From contig DAITDU010000003.1 of NCBI GenBank assembly GCA_036839715.1, positions 29,869 to 93,868 of the forward strand: a stretch of DNA of 64,000 nt. The letters run 5' to 3'. A model generated the notes under the pieces. That model saw only the letters and a list, made by a program, of their open reading frames with translations, was not told where the DNA came from and searched no databases. Positions 23,826 to 32,628 of this stretch are shown in pieces (within the stretch, counting starts at the first letter, position 1; every line of letters begins with the position of its first letter). The stretch is from Thermocaproicibacter sp002410755. Its GTDB lineage: Bacteria > Bacillota > Clostridia > Oscillospirales > Acutalibacteraceae. Position numbers and translations under genes: made by a program.

Positions 23826-25048
23826 TTCAAAAGCCATCTGTCTTGACTGTTACACAGCTCAACACTTACCTTAAATTTCAATTTGAAAGCGATCCAAACC
23901 TAGCGAACGTTTTTGTAACGGGTGAGGTTTCAAATTTTACAGACCATTATCGTTCCGGGCACCTTTATTTTTCGCTTAAAGATGAGCGCTGTGTGATTCA
24001 CGCTGTTATGTTTGCCCGAAACGCTTCTCACCTTCATTTCCTGCCGGAAGATGGAATGAAAGTAATCGCACGCGGCCGGGTTGGAATTTACGAGGTTACA
24101 GGGCAGTATCAACTGTATGTAGAAGACCTGCAGCCGGACGGGCTTGGTGCATTAAATCTTGCGTTTGAACAACTGAAAAACCGTCTTGAAAAAGAAGGCT
24201 TGTTTGATGCCAAACGTAAAAAGCCAATTCCACGTTTCCCAAAGCGCATAGGCGTTATTACTTCTCCAACCGGTGCAGCAGTGCATGATGTTTTTACGGT
24301 CCTTGCAAGAAGGTACCCTCTTGCCGAAGTTGTTTTTTGCCCGGTACAGGTGCAGGGAGAACTTGCAGCGCCTCAGATTATCAATGCACTGAAACGGATA
24401 AACTGTCTTCATTGTGCAGATGTTATTATTGTAGGACGCGGGGGAGGCTCAATGGAAGACCTGTGGCCATTCAATGAGGAGTCTGTCGCACGTGCCGTAG
24501 CAGCTTCCGAAATCCCGGTCATTTCAGCTGTAGGGCATGAGACGGATTTTACTATCTGTGACTTTGCTGCGGATTTGCGTGCACCAACGCCATCTGCCGC
24601 AGCCGAACTTGCCGTGCCAGATAAAAATGAATTGTCTGCAGGAATTCAAGCTCAGTTTCTTCGGCTTCAAGAGGCGATGGCAGCAAAACTTTCAAGACTT
24701 CAAGCATCTTTCCGGCCACTCGCAGAAAGCCGGGTCCTTAAAAATCCCCTTGAACCTTTAGAACTGCACCGTTTACAACTGGACGCCCTTTGCTCCAGAT
24801 TAAATCAGAGTGTTTGCCGCAAAATGACTCATGACCGGGAAGAGCTTTCCGCCGCCAGCGGCCGGCTAGATGCTCTAAGCCCGCTTGCGGTGCTGTCGCG
24901 GGGATATGCGGCTGTCTTTAATGATTCCGGAAAATCGGTTTCCTCCATCCGTGAAGTAAGTCCCAAAGAACAAGTTGGGGTACGTTTAAAGGATGGATCT
25001 TTTCGCTGTACTGTAAACAAGACGGAAGCAGGTGCTAAATATGAGTAA
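23822..25048 (+). CDS. xseA: Exodeoxyribonuclease VII large subunit
   Basis: 408 residues. An N-terminal OB-fold (about 5-105, with TGEVSNFTDHYRSGHLYFSLKDE) is followed by the catalytic region with GVITSPTGAAVHD, IVGRGGGSMEDLWPFNEE and SAVGHETDFTICDFAADLRAPTPSAAAEL, then a coiled-coil segment. With XseB it degrades single-stranded DNA to oligonucleotides. It starts in an ATGA overlap with the previous gene and overlaps xseB. Confidence 0.96.
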   Translation: MIQKPSVLTVTQLNTYLKFQFESDPNLANVFVTGEVSNFTDHYRSGHLYFSLKDERCVIHAVMFARNASHLHFLPEDGMKVIARGRVGIYEVTGQYQLYVEDLQPDGLGALNLAFEQLKNRLEKEGLFDAKRKKPIPRFPKRIGVITSPTGAAVHDVFTVLARRYPLAEVVFCPVQVQGELAAPQIINALKRINCLHCADVIIVGRGGGSMEDLWPFNEESVARAVAASEIPVISAVGHETDFTICDFAADLRAPTPSAAAELAVPDKNELSAGIQAQFLRLQEAMAAKLSRLQASFRPLAESRVLKNPLEPLELHRLQLDALCSRLNQSVCRKMTHDREELSAASGRLDALSPLAVLSRGYAAVFNDSGKSVSSIREVSPKEQVGVRLKDGSFRCTVNKTEAGAKYE

Positions 25049-25253
25049 AAAAATGACATTTGAAGCCGCCCTTTCACGGCTAAACGAAATTGTAGAGCAA
25101 CTTGAGCGCGGAGATACACCACTGGAGGAATCGCTGAAGCTCTTTGAAGAAGGCTCGGCACTTGCAGCTTCCTGTTATAAAAAACTTTCCGAAGCAGAGC
25201 AAAAGGTTAAAACTATCACAGAAGAGGAAGAAAAATCAAATGGGGAAAATTAA
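25041..25253 (+). CDS. xseB: Exodeoxyribonuclease VII small subunit
   Basis: 70 residues, with the family pattern TFEAALSRLNEIVEQLE, GDTPLEESLKLFEEG and a second helix LSEAEQKVK. The ATG at 25041 has AGCAGGTG 6 bases upstream and overlaps the xseA stop by 8 bp. Confidence 0.95.
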   Translation: MSKKMTFEAALSRLNEIVEQLERGDTPLEESLKLFEEGSALAASCYKKLSEAEQKVKTITEEEEKSNGEN

Positions 25254-26127
25254 CCGTGAAGATTATGTAACGGCTATTGAATCGGAACTTCAGAATCTGA
25301 TGCCGGAAAAAGATTGCCTGCAAAAAGAACTGTACCGGGCTATGAGATACAGTCTTCTTGCAGGTGGAAAGCGTATCCGTCCGGTCCTTGTTTTGGAATT
25401 CTGCGGTCTCTGCGGAGGGGATCAGGAAGCAGCTCTTCCTTTTGCCTGTGCAGTCGAAATGGTTCACACATATTCCTTAATCCACGATGATCTTCCCTGC
25501 ATGGATAATGATAGCCTCCGGAGGGGAAAGCCGTCCAATCATATCATTTTTGGTGAGGCGCAGGCTATGTTGGCCGGAGATGCACTTCAGGCGGCGGCCT
25601 TTGAAGCAATGCTGTCACCGGAAAGCATTCAGCGTGCCGGAGCGTCCGAAGCTGCTGAAGCTGCCGGGATTCTTGCACATGCCGCAGGAGCTGACGGGAT
25701 GGCAGGAGGACAGGAAATTGATCTGGCATGTGTAGGGAAAAAAATAGCAATGAAAACGCTCCAGAAAATGGATGAACTGAAAACAGGAGTCATGATCCGT
25801 GCAGCCGCAACAATGGGCTGTGTGCTTGCAGGAGCCAGTAAAGCCCTTATTCACGCTGCTGACGAGTATGCGGCAGCCGTGGGCTTTGCATTCCAGATCG
25901 TTGATGACATCCTTGATGTGGAGGGAGATGCAAAGGCTTTAGGCAAACCAGTTGGCAGCGATCGGCAAAATGACAAAAGCACCTATGTTTCTCTCCTCGG
26001 CCTGAAAAATGCAAAGCATGCAGTTACAGAACTAACAGAAACAGCTGTCAAGGCATTGGACGCATTTCATAGTGACACCGGGTACCTTGCGGATATTGCC
26101 CAGAAACTGGCATCCCGCAGGAACTGA
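25240..26127 (+). CDS. ispA: Polyprenyl diphosphate synthase (farnesyl/geranyl type)
   Basis: 295 residues. First aspartate-rich motif HDDLPCMDND (DDx4D, the bacterial FPP synthase form), second motif IVDDILD, and GGKRIRP for substrate binding. It condenses IPP with DMAPP/GPP, feeding undecaprenyl and quinone synthesis. The ATG at 25240 is inside the end of xseB, as is common in the xseA-xseB-ispA order. The dxs gene often found next is absent here; a ribosomal protein cluster follows. Confidence 0.92.
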   Translation: MGKINREDYVTAIESELQNLMPEKDCLQKELYRAMRYSLLAGGKRIRPVLVLEFCGLCGGDQEAALPFACAVEMVHTYSLIHDDLPCMDNDSLRRGKPSNHIIFGEAQAMLAGDALQAAAFEAMLSPESIQRAGASEAAEAAGILAHAAGADGMAGGQEIDLACVGKKIAMKTLQKMDELKTGVMIRAAATMGCVLAGASKALIHAADEYAAAVGFAFQIVDDILDVEGDAKALGKPVGSDRQNDKSTYVSLLGLKNAKHAVTELTETAVKALDAFHSDTGYLADIAQKLASRRN

Positions 26128-26146
26128 AAATTTTCTTCGGCATTCG

Positions 26147-26175
26147 TTGACAAAATTGACGGAATATGTTATGCT
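26147..26175 (+). promoter_or_regulatory. Sigma-A promoter of rplU-prp-rpmA
   Basis: TTGACA (26147-26152), a 17-base spacer and TATGCT (26170-26175). Confidence 0.8.
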
Positions 26176-26183
26176 GTTAAAGC

Positions 26184-26229
26184 CGCTTATCGTGGGCTGA
26201 AGTGGTATTATGCCCGCCTGACGATAGCG
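26184..26229 (+). promoter_or_regulatory. Ribosomal protein L21 leader hairpin
   Basis: CGCTTATCGT and ACGATAGCG pair around an inner GGGC/GCCC stem, between the promoter and the L21 start. Position and shape fit the Firmicutes L21 leader, thought to mediate autoregulation by the ribosomal protein. I have not matched it to a covariance model. Confidence 0.6.
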
Positions 26230-26257
26230 AGATCAAAAAAAGGCAGGATCCTTATTG

Positions 26258-26566
26258 ATGTTTGCAGTAATTGAAACGGGCGGCAAGCAGTACAAAGTAC
26301 AGAAAGATGATGTCATCTTTGTTGAAAAGCTTGCGGTCGAAAAGGACGACACCGTTGAATTCAAAGTGATTGCTCTGAATGGTGACGATGGGATGAAAAT
26401 TGGAGCTCCTTATGTTGATGGTGCCAGTGTAACGGGAAAAGTCCTGAAGAATGGCAAGTCTCCGAAAATTACTATCCTCACTTATAAACCCAAGAAGAAT
26501 GAAAAGCGTAAAATAGGCCATAGGCAGCCTTACACTAAGGTACAGATTGAATCGATTAATGCCTGA
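26258..26566 (+). CDS. rplU: Ribosomal protein L21
   Basis: 102 residues, beginning MFAVIETGGKQYKV and ending KIGHRQPYTKVQIESI, both diagnostic of bL21. The ATG at 26258 (not a TTG 3 bases earlier) matches the family N-terminus. First gene of the L21-Prp-L27 operon. Confidence 0.97.
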   Translation: MFAVIETGGKQYKVQKDDVIFVEKLAVEKDDTVEFKVIALNGDDGMKIGAPYVDGASVTGKVLKNGKSPKITILTYKPKKNEKRKIGHRQPYTKVQIESINA

Positions 26567-26568
26567 CG

Positions 26569-26889
26569 ATGATTCAAGCAGAATTTTATAGAAGAAATAG
26601 TCAATTGTTGGGTTTTTGTATCAGCGGACATGCCGATGCTGGAGAGTCCGGTTCTGATATTGTCTGTGCTGCTGTTTCTTCGGCTGCATATTTTGCAGCC
26701 AATACTATTACGGATGTGATTGGAGTAAAAGCCAATATTGCTGTTAAAAGTGGCAGACTGTTTTTTAAAATACCCGAGCATGACGCTGCTTCCTGCAGTG
26801 ATATTTTAAAAGGTTTTCGACTTCATCTTTCCGGCCTTTCAAAACAGTATCCAAAGTATATTTACTTAATTGATACGGAGGTGCAATGA
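26569..26889 (+). CDS. prp: Ribosomal-processing cysteine protease Prp
   Basis: 106 residues. The catalytic pair lies in SGHADAGESGSDIVCAAVSSA: His near residue 21 and Cys near residue 33. Prp removes the N-terminal extension of L27 in Firmicutes before ribosome assembly. It sits between rplU and rpmA as usual, 2 bp after rplU, and the L27 downstream has the matching cleavage sequence. Confidence 0.95.
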   Translation: MIQAEFYRRNSQLLGFCISGHADAGESGSDIVCAAVSSAAYFAANTITDVIGVKANIAVKSGRLFFKIPEHDAASCSDILKGFRLHLSGLSKQYPKYIYLIDTEVQ

Positions 26890-26890
26890 A

Positions 26891-27172
26891 ATGCTGAGAA
26901 TTAACATTCAGCTTTTTGCTCATAAAAAAGGGATGGGTTCCACTAAAAATGGCCGTGACTCCGAGTCTAAACGTCTTGGTGTCAAACGCGCAGATGGTCA
27001 GTCTGTCCTAGCAGGGAATATTCTCGTCAAACAACGTGGAACGCACATTCATCCTGGTAAAAATGTTGGGATTGGTTCAGACGATTCTCTGTTTGCCCTT
27101 ATTAACGGCAAAGTGAAATTTGAGCATCTGGGCAAAGACCGTAAGCAGGTTAGTGTCTACGCCGAGCAGTAA
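26891..27172 (+). CDS. rpmA: Ribosomal protein L27 with Prp-cleaved leader
   Basis: 93 residues. The N-terminus MLRINIQLFAHKKG carries the Firmicutes extension; Prp is known to cut after the Phe to leave AHKKG. The rest (GSTKNGRDSESKRLG, GNILVKQRGTHIHPG, DSLFALINGKVKFE) is standard bL27. The ATG at 26891 has GGAGGTG 7 bases upstream; the ORF upstream of it is spurious. Confidence 0.97.
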   Translation: MLRINIQLFAHKKGMGSTKNGRDSESKRLGVKRADGQSVLAGNILVKQRGTHIHPGKNVGIGSDDSLFALINGKVKFEHLGKDRKQVSVYAEQ

Positions 27173-27196
27173 ATCCTCCGGCGAAAACAGAAGGAA

Positions 27197-27227
27197 AATC
27201 CCGGGCGGAGACACCCGGGATTTTTTT
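27197..27227 (+). terminator. Terminator after rpmA
   Basis: AATCCCGGG and CCCGGGATT form a perfect 9-bp stem followed by a run of Ts to 27227. Confidence 0.88.
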
Positions 27228-27292
27228 CATGCTTTAACGCAGAATAAGACAACAGCATTTATATGCTATAGGGTAAATAGGGGGAGTGCCGC

Positions 27293-28564
27293 ATGTTTAT
27301 CGACAGTGTAAAAATCAAGATTTCAGCAGGTAAAGGCGGCGACGGTGCAGTTGCGTTTCACCGTGAAAAATATATTGCTGCCGGTGGGCCGGACGGCGGC
27401 GATGGCGGTCGTGGCGGCAACGTCGTTTTTAAGATGAATGAAAATCTTTCAACCCTTTCAGGTTTTCGCTACCGGCGCAAATTTGCCGCACAGCCGGGAG
27501 AAAATGGACGCGGAAAGCACTGCAATGGAAAAAGTGGCAGTGATCTTGTCATTCATGTCCCGTGCGGTACGTTGATAAAAGACGCACAGACTGGTAGAAT
27601 ATTAGCGGATATTTCCACACCGGAAGCTAAAGTTCTTGCAAAGGGTGGCCGCGGCGGATGGGGAAATGCACATTTTGCAACTGCAACGCGTCAAGTCCCC
27701 CGGTTTTCAAAGCCGGGAACTACGGGGGAAAGCTATGAACTTCAACTTGAACTGAAGCTTCTTGCAGATGTTGGTCTAGTTGGGTATCCAAACGTTGGAA
27801 AATCAACGCTGATATCTGTTGTAAGTGAAGCAAAACCGGAAATTGCAAATTATCCTTTTACGACAATCACGCCGGTACTCGGTGTAGTCCGGCTTCCCGA
27901 AGATAGATCATTCGTAATGGCAGATATTCCCGGGCTGATTGAAGGAGCCAATAAAGGTGCCGGACTTGGCCATCAGTTTCTGCGCCACGTGGAAAGGTGC
28001 CGTCTGCTTGTACATGTTGTCGATGTATCTGGAAGCGAGGGCCGCAATCCTAAAGATGATTTTCAAATTGTAAATTCTGAACTTAAGAAGTTTAATCCTG
28101 AACTTTTAAAAAGGCCCATGCTCGTAGTAGGAAATAAATGCGACCTTGCAACAGATAATCAGATAGCGGATTTCCGTAAATTTGTCGAAGAACAGGGCTA
28201 TGAATTTTTCCCAATAATAGCAGCGATTCACCACCAGGTTGGGCCACTGTTAAATCGTATTGGAGAACTTCTTTCCAAGTTGCCGCCCATAAAAAAGTAT
28301 GAACCAGAACCGGAACCTGTGAAAACAATTTTGGCAGCCAGAAGCAATGATATCTCCATCAAAAAAGAAAATGGTGTCTACACTGTGGAAGGCAGTTGGC
28401 TATATAAGACTATGCAGTCCATCAATTTTGCGGATGAGGATGCCATGAGATATTTTGATACAGTGCTTGAAAAAACCGGTGTTATGGAAGCCCTTCGGAA
28501 AGCTGGAGTTCAGGAAGGTGATACTGTAAGCATTTATGGCTTACAGTTCGACTTTGTAGAATAG
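27293..28564 (+). CDS. obgE: GTPase ObgE/CgtA
   Basis: 423 residues in three parts: the glycine-rich Obg fold (about 1-158, with GGDGAVAFHREK), a GTPase domain (about 159-330, with G1 GYPNVGKS, G3 DIPGLIEGA and G4 NKCD) and a C-terminal OCT domain (about 345-420). It acts in 50S assembly and stress control, and in Bacillus subtilis it is needed for sporulation. GGGGGAG is 7-8 bases before the ATG. Confidence 0.97.
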   Translation: MFIDSVKIKISAGKGGDGAVAFHREKYIAAGGPDGGDGGRGGNVVFKMNENLSTLSGFRYRRKFAAQPGENGRGKHCNGKSGSDLVIHVPCGTLIKDAQTGRILADISTPEAKVLAKGGRGGWGNAHFATATRQVPRFSKPGTTGESYELQLELKLLADVGLVGYPNVGKSTLISVVSEAKPEIANYPFTTITPVLGVVRLPEDRSFVMADIPGLIEGANKGAGLGHQFLRHVERCRLLVHVVDVSGSEGRNPKDDFQIVNSELKKFNPELLKRPMLVVGNKCDLATDNQIADFRKFVEEQGYEFFPIIAAIHHQVGPLLNRIGELLSKLPPIKKYEPEPEPVKTILAARSNDISIKKENGVYTVEGSWLYKTMQSINFADEDAMRYFDTVLEKTGVMEALRKAGVQEGDTVSIYGLQFDFVE

Positions 28565-28577
28565 GAGGGTAGTTCTG

Positions 28578-29015
28578 TTGAAAAACAGCCGCTGCGAAAA
28601 TTTAAATCCCCATCAACTGAGCCCACTTACGCTTGCATTTCTTGGGGATGCGGTATTTGAACTTTTTGTTCGAGAGCGTCTTGTCCGGATGGGAAGCCGA
28701 CCTTCATCAGAGTTGCACCGGCTTTCTGTCCAAAAAGTTTGCTGTAATGCACAGGCAAAAGCAACAGAACGCCTGTTGCCCGCCTTAACGGAGGAAGAAG
28801 CGGCAATTTTCCGGCGTGGGAAAAATGCGCAACCCAAACATATTCCAAGAAACGCCAGCCCGGAAAATTACCATAGTGCTACAGCTCTGGAAGCCCTGTT
28901 TGGATATCTCTATCTATGTGGACGTCCAGAGCGTTTAAAGGAATTACTCACTCTTGCTGTAAGCGGTGGAGAAGGTCAGAAGGGAGATGGCTGCAATGCC
29001 GCCTGTTCTGAATAA
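28578..29015 (+). CDS. mrnC: Ribonuclease Mini-III
   Basis: 145 residues, a lone RNase III catalytic domain without a dsRNA-binding domain. LTLAFLGDAVFELFVRERLV holds the first acidic cluster and ENYHSATALEALFGYLYL the second. It matures 23S rRNA in Firmicutes. The TTG at 28578 has AGGAGGG about 8 bases upstream. It starts 13 bp after obgE and overlaps the YitT gene by 20 bp. Confidence 0.92.
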   Translation: MKNSRCENLNPHQLSPLTLAFLGDAVFELFVRERLVRMGSRPSSELHRLSVQKVCCNAQAKATERLLPALTEEEAAIFRRGKNAQPKHIPRNASPENYHSATALEALFGYLYLCGRPERLKELLTLAVSGGEGQKGDGCNAACSE

Positions 29016-29934
29016 AAAAGGGAAAACGATAGAAATACTGAAAGACTTCACAGCGTATGTGTCTGGTGGTATTTTGCTTGCCCTGTCGATCTGCATGTTT
29101 ACTGCACCGAATTGTATTGCTCCGGGTGGAGTCTCCGGCATCAGTACAATGATTAACTATATTACTGGTTTTCCAATTGGCACGATGAGCCTGATACTGA
29201 ACATACCAATTCTTATTTGGGCCTTCGCTGAATTGGGATTCCGGGAAGTTGTCAAAAGCTTGATTGCGACTGTCGTTTCCTCTGTTTCCATTGATCTGTT
29301 TAGTCTGATTGTTCATCCATATAAAGGCAGTCCCATGCTTGCGGCAATTTTTGGCGGTGTGCTGCAGGGCATGGCTTTGGCACTTGTTTTTATGCGCAGC
29401 GCAACTACAGGCGGCACAGACTTAATCGCCCGTCTTCTCGGCCGCCATGTACGTTTTGTATCCATTGGGAAATTGATGCTTTGTGTTGATGGCTTAATTG
29501 TTGCGGTTTCTGCTGTTGTTTACCATAATATTGAAAATGCGCTTTATGCAATCATTACGATTTTTGTCTGTTCCCGTTTAACAGACGCTATCCTTTATGG
29601 CACCGATATTGGCACGGGAAAAATGCTGTTTATTATTTCACAGAAAAACGATGAAATTGCAGAGCAAATTTTAACTGACGTCGACCGCGGGGTTACAATT
29701 TTAAAATCTCGTGGTGCCTATTCCGGCAAAGACGGGGAAGTGCTTCTCTGTGCGGTGAGAAAATTTGAAGTCTTTAAGGTAAAAGATCTGGTCAAATCTA
29801 TTGATCCAGAAGCTTTTCTTATTGTTGGGGAAGCTGGTGAAATTACTGGAGAAGGATTCCGGTCTGTAACTGATGTGTCGGACCAGTCGCACATAAAGTT
29901 AAAGCGCAAAAAAAAGGGAAAGCAGAGTACCTGA
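28996..29934 (+). CDS. YitT-family membrane protein (DUF161 + DUF2179)
   Basis: 312 residues, with five to six membrane helices in the first 200 residues (including TAPNCIAPGGVSGISTM and MRSATTGGTDLIA) and a cytosolic DUF2179 domain at the C-terminus (GRGVTILKSRGAYSGKDGEVLLCAV-like region). Function unknown, probably transport. AGGGAG lies 9 bases before the ATG at 28996; the earlier ATG at 28987 has no spacing. Last gene of a run from obgE. Confidence 0.87.
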   Translation: MPPVLNKKGKTIEILKDFTAYVSGGILLALSICMFTAPNCIAPGGVSGISTMINYITGFPIGTMSLILNIPILIWAFAELGFREVVKSLIATVVSSVSIDLFSLIVHPYKGSPMLAAIFGGVLQGMALALVFMRSATTGGTDLIARLLGRHVRFVSIGKLMLCVDGLIVAVSAVVYHNIENALYAIITIFVCSRLTDAILYGTDIGTGKMLFIISQKNDEIAEQILTDVDRGVTILKSRGAYSGKDGEVLLCAVRKFEVFKVKDLVKSIDPEAFLIVGEAGEITGEGFRSVTDVSDQSHIKLKRKKKGKQST

Positions 29935-29950
29935 CTGGTATCTGCTTTTC
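29919..29950. terminator. Bidirectional terminator after yitT-like gene
   Basis: AAGCAGAGTACC and GGTATCTGCTT pair with one bulged base; TTTT follows on the plus strand and a long T run follows on the minus strand. It can also end the small minus-strand ORF. Confidence 0.75.
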
Positions 29951-29999
29951 CCCTTGCTCTGTGTAAAAGCACAGAATTGCTTGCTGGGAAATGAAATAA

Positions 30000-30146
30000 T
30001 CAGTCTTTACAGTCTTTGCAGTCACTTTCCTCAGTGGAATCCTTGCATTCTGTTGCGGAGGAATGGCAGGAATCGGTGTATTTTTTCGACTGGTTTCCCT
30101 GCTTAGAGGAATCGCCTTTCTTATTCTTTTGATACTGTCTGTCCAA
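30000..30146 (-). CDS. Small cysteine-containing hydrophilic protein, unknown
   Basis: 48 residues, TTG start, with GGGGGTGA 6 bases upstream, a near-ideal site. The product is rich in Lys, Ser, Asp and Gln and has Cys at positions 27, 34, 43 and 46, the last two in DCKDCKD. There is no membrane helix. It is the only plausible gene in the 300 bp between the YitT and rRNA methyltransferase genes, and a bidirectional terminator lies 50 bp downstream. A CATATT element on its strand at about 30190 could be a sporulation-type -10, but that is speculative. Confidence 0.5.
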   Translation of the reverse strand: MDRQYQKNKKGDSSKQGNQSKKYTDSCHSSATECKDSTEESDCKDCKD

Positions 30147-30235
30147 GGTGTTCACCCCCTTTGACCATTAGTGTTTTCCGGAAAAAGGAAAAATATGCAG
30201 TCGTTTTGCTGTTTCTAAGTAAGGAGCCGATTGTT

Positions 30236-31567
30236 TTGATCAGTTTGCCCCAGCAATATCTTCAGAGAATGGAGCAGATGCTCGGCAATGAGTATGCCGA
30301 ATTGGAGGAAGAATATTCAAGGCCGGCAATTCGTGGCATACGCCTGAATCCGTTAAAATGCGATGAAAAAGCATTGAAAGCAGCTTTTCCATATTCCCTA
30401 AAGCCTTCGCCTTTTTCACCGCTGGGATATTATCTCCCTCCAACAGCAGAAAAGATCGGAAGACTGCCAATGTATCATGCTGGGGCTTTCTATGTCCAGG
30501 AGCCATCTGCCTCGGCTGCTGTAACGATTCTAAATCCTCAGCCGGGAGAAAAGATACTGGATCTCTGTGCGGCTCCAGGCGGAAAATCAGCGCAGATTGC
30601 CTCCCTGCTTCAAGGGCAGGGAATCCTCTGGTCCAATGAATATATCCGCAGCAGAACTGGTGCACTTCTTTCAAATCTTGAAAGAATGGGCGTCAGAAAT
30701 GCGATTGTGTCCTGCTGCCATCCGGAAAAATTATGCCGCGCCTTGGGTGGCTATTTTGACCGTGTGCTGGTTGATGCACCATGTTCCGGCGAAGGAATGT
30801 TCCGTAAAAGCACTGAAGCCGTCCGCGATTGGAGTCCAGCACATGTTTCCGCATGTTCTACGCGTCAGCTTGCAATTTTGGGGAGTGCATCCCAAGCACT
30901 AAAACAAGATGGAATCCTGGTCTATTCTACTTGTACCTTTTCACAGGAGGAAGATGAAAAAGTAGTTTCCAATTTTTTGGAACGAAATCGTGGCTTTGAG
31001 CTTCTGGATTGCGGCGTCCATTTTGGCCGCCCAGCTCTTTTACCTCAGACACGTAAAATCTTTCCTATGGATGGCGGTGAGGGACACTTTATAGCTAAAA
31101 TGCGCAGAATTTCCCCAAATCCATGCAGAGTACAGAAATGGATGCCACAAGCAATCGCCAGTAAAAAGCTCCTGTCATCTTTTTGGAAGGAAAACTTTCG
31201 GTCTATGCTTCCCGACTACCCGGAAGAGAGGCAAGATAGAATTTTTTTGATTCCTCGCGATTTTCCGGAGGCTGGAAGGCTCGGTATCCTTCGTGCTGGT
31301 TTGATGGTTGGTACAGTGCGCGGTGACCGTATTGAACCAGCCCATTCTTTGTTTACAGCTTCAAAGTGGGCGGAACTAAGACGTGTTATTTCTTTTCCCC
31401 ATAATTCTAAAGAAATTGCTGCATTTTTGCATGGTGAGGAAATTAACATATCGGAAAATCTGCATGGATACTGTGGCGTTGCCGTTGATGGTATCATAAC
31501 TGGATTTGGAAAATGCTCCAGCGGGCGCATGAAAAATCATTATCCCAAAGGCCTGCGTAATCTTTAG
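30236..31567 (+). CDS. NOL1/NOP2/Sun-type rRNA m5C methyltransferase (RsmF/YebU-like)
   Basis: 443 residues. The methyltransferase core has LDLCAAPGGKSAQIA for SAM binding, then DAPCSGEGMFRK and YSTCTFSQEEDE, the two Cys motifs of RNA m5C methyltransferases. A C-terminal RNA-binding extension (about 300-440) follows. The TTG at 30236 is chosen because AAGGAG lies 9 bases upstream and the longer frame has no site. The target is probably 16S rRNA, exact position unknown. Confidence 0.88.
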   Translation: MISLPQQYLQRMEQMLGNEYAELEEEYSRPAIRGIRLNPLKCDEKALKAAFPYSLKPSPFSPLGYYLPPTAEKIGRLPMYHAGAFYVQEPSASAAVTILNPQPGEKILDLCAAPGGKSAQIASLLQGQGILWSNEYIRSRTGALLSNLERMGVRNAIVSCCHPEKLCRALGGYFDRVLVDAPCSGEGMFRKSTEAVRDWSPAHVSACSTRQLAILGSASQALKQDGILVYSTCTFSQEEDEKVVSNFLERNRGFELLDCGVHFGRPALLPQTRKIFPMDGGEGHFIAKMRRISPNPCRVQKWMPQAIASKKLLSSFWKENFRSMLPDYPEERQDRIFLIPRDFPEAGRLGILRAGLMVGTVRGDRIEPAHSLFTASKWAELRRVISFPHNSKEIAAFLHGEEINISENLHGYCGVAVDGIITGFGKCSSGRMKNHYPKGLRNL

Positions 31568-31611
31568 CCTAAAGCCATAAAATATTTTCTCGGAACTAAG
31601 GAGAAAAGCGC

Positions 31612-31662
31612 ATGTATGCATGGTGGCATATGTTGGAAAAAATGTGTCGGATAAAAATTTAA
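31612..31662 (+). CDS. Possible 16-residue leader peptide
   Basis: AAGGAG lies 8 bases before an ATG opening a 16-codon frame (MYAWWHMLEKMCRIKI). A weak hairpin CACTC/GAGTG followed by AATTTTT lies between it and the pseudouridine synthase gene. The arrangement is attenuator-like, but so short a frame may be chance. Confidence 0.2.
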   Translation: MYAWWHMLEKMCRIKI

Positions 31663-31710
31663 TTCTGTGCACTCTTCTTTTTTGCAGAGTGAATTTTTGG
31701 TGAGGGACAA

Positions 31711-32628
31711 ATGCGCAATATTTGCTTTTCGGTTCCGGATTCTTACGACGGGGTTACTCTCCGGGGATTCCTGCGGAGCTATGCCGGACTTTCATCCCGA
31801 TTAAATGCAAAGCTGAAACGGCTGCAGAATGGCATTACCCGAAATAAATTGCCTGTAAAAGCCCCAGACATTCTGCATTCAGGAGATAAGGTCTGCCTTC
31901 ATTTTCCGGAAGACGAAGAAACTGTCATCCCTATGCCGTTGCCTGTTGGCATCATATGGGAAGATAATAATATTGTAATATGCGAAAAACCGTCCGGGAT
32001 GCCAATGTATCCATGTCCAGGCCATAGCTGTGACAGCCTTGAGAATGCAATTGCATACATCCAGTCAAAAACAGGAGATACGTTTGCATTCCGGCCTGTT
32101 TACCGGCTGGATAAGGATACGACCGGTCTTGTTATGTTGGCAAAAAACGCGTATGCAGCGTCATGTTTATCAGGGAAAGTTAAAAAAACTTATCTTGCAA
32201 TCTGTGAGGGGAAACTGTCAGGCAGTGGCATCATTGACAAACCGATTGGGCTGAAACCAGGTTGCACGATTCAGCGATCTGTTATTCCTGATGGTGACCG
32301 TGCCATTACAAGATGGCGTGTTTTGTGTGCCAGCGAGCATTGCAGCCTTGTTGCGGTCCACCTCCAGACAGGAAGGACTCATCAAATCCGAGTACATTTT
32401 TCCGATTTTGGCCACCCTCTTGCGGGGGACGATATGTATGGGGGAAGCTGCAGAGAAATATCCAGGCAGGCACTTCACTGTACCGAGATTCGTTTTCGCC
32501 ATCCGGTTACGAAGAAAATGATACGTATCTGTTCCAAATTGCCGGAAGATATGTTTGTTTTGTTAAAAAGTAACAGAATGATAAAAAAACAGTATCTTAT
32601 AATATTTCATAAATTCTGTGATAATTAA
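31711..32628 (+). CDS. RluA-family pseudouridine synthase
   Basis: 305 residues. An S4-like N-terminal RNA-binding part (about 12-75) is followed by the catalytic motif YRLDKDTTGLVMLAK, where the Asp is nucleophilic, and LQTGRTHQIRVHF. It isomerises uridine in rRNA or tRNA; the target cannot be assigned among RluC/RluD-like enzymes. GTGAGGGA precedes the ATG. Confidence 0.92.
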   Translation: MRNICFSVPDSYDGVTLRGFLRSYAGLSSRLNAKLKRLQNGITRNKLPVKAPDILHSGDKVCLHFPEDEETVIPMPLPVGIIWEDNNIVICEKPSGMPMYPCPGHSCDSLENAIAYIQSKTGDTFAFRPVYRLDKDTTGLVMLAKNAYAASCLSGKVKKTYLAICEGKLSGSGIIDKPIGLKPGCTIQRSVIPDGDRAITRWRVLCASEHCSLVAVHLQTGRTHQIRVHFSDFGHPLAGDDMYGGSCREISRQALHCTEIRFRHPVTKKMIRICSKLPEDMFVLLKSNRMIKKQYLIIFHKFCDN

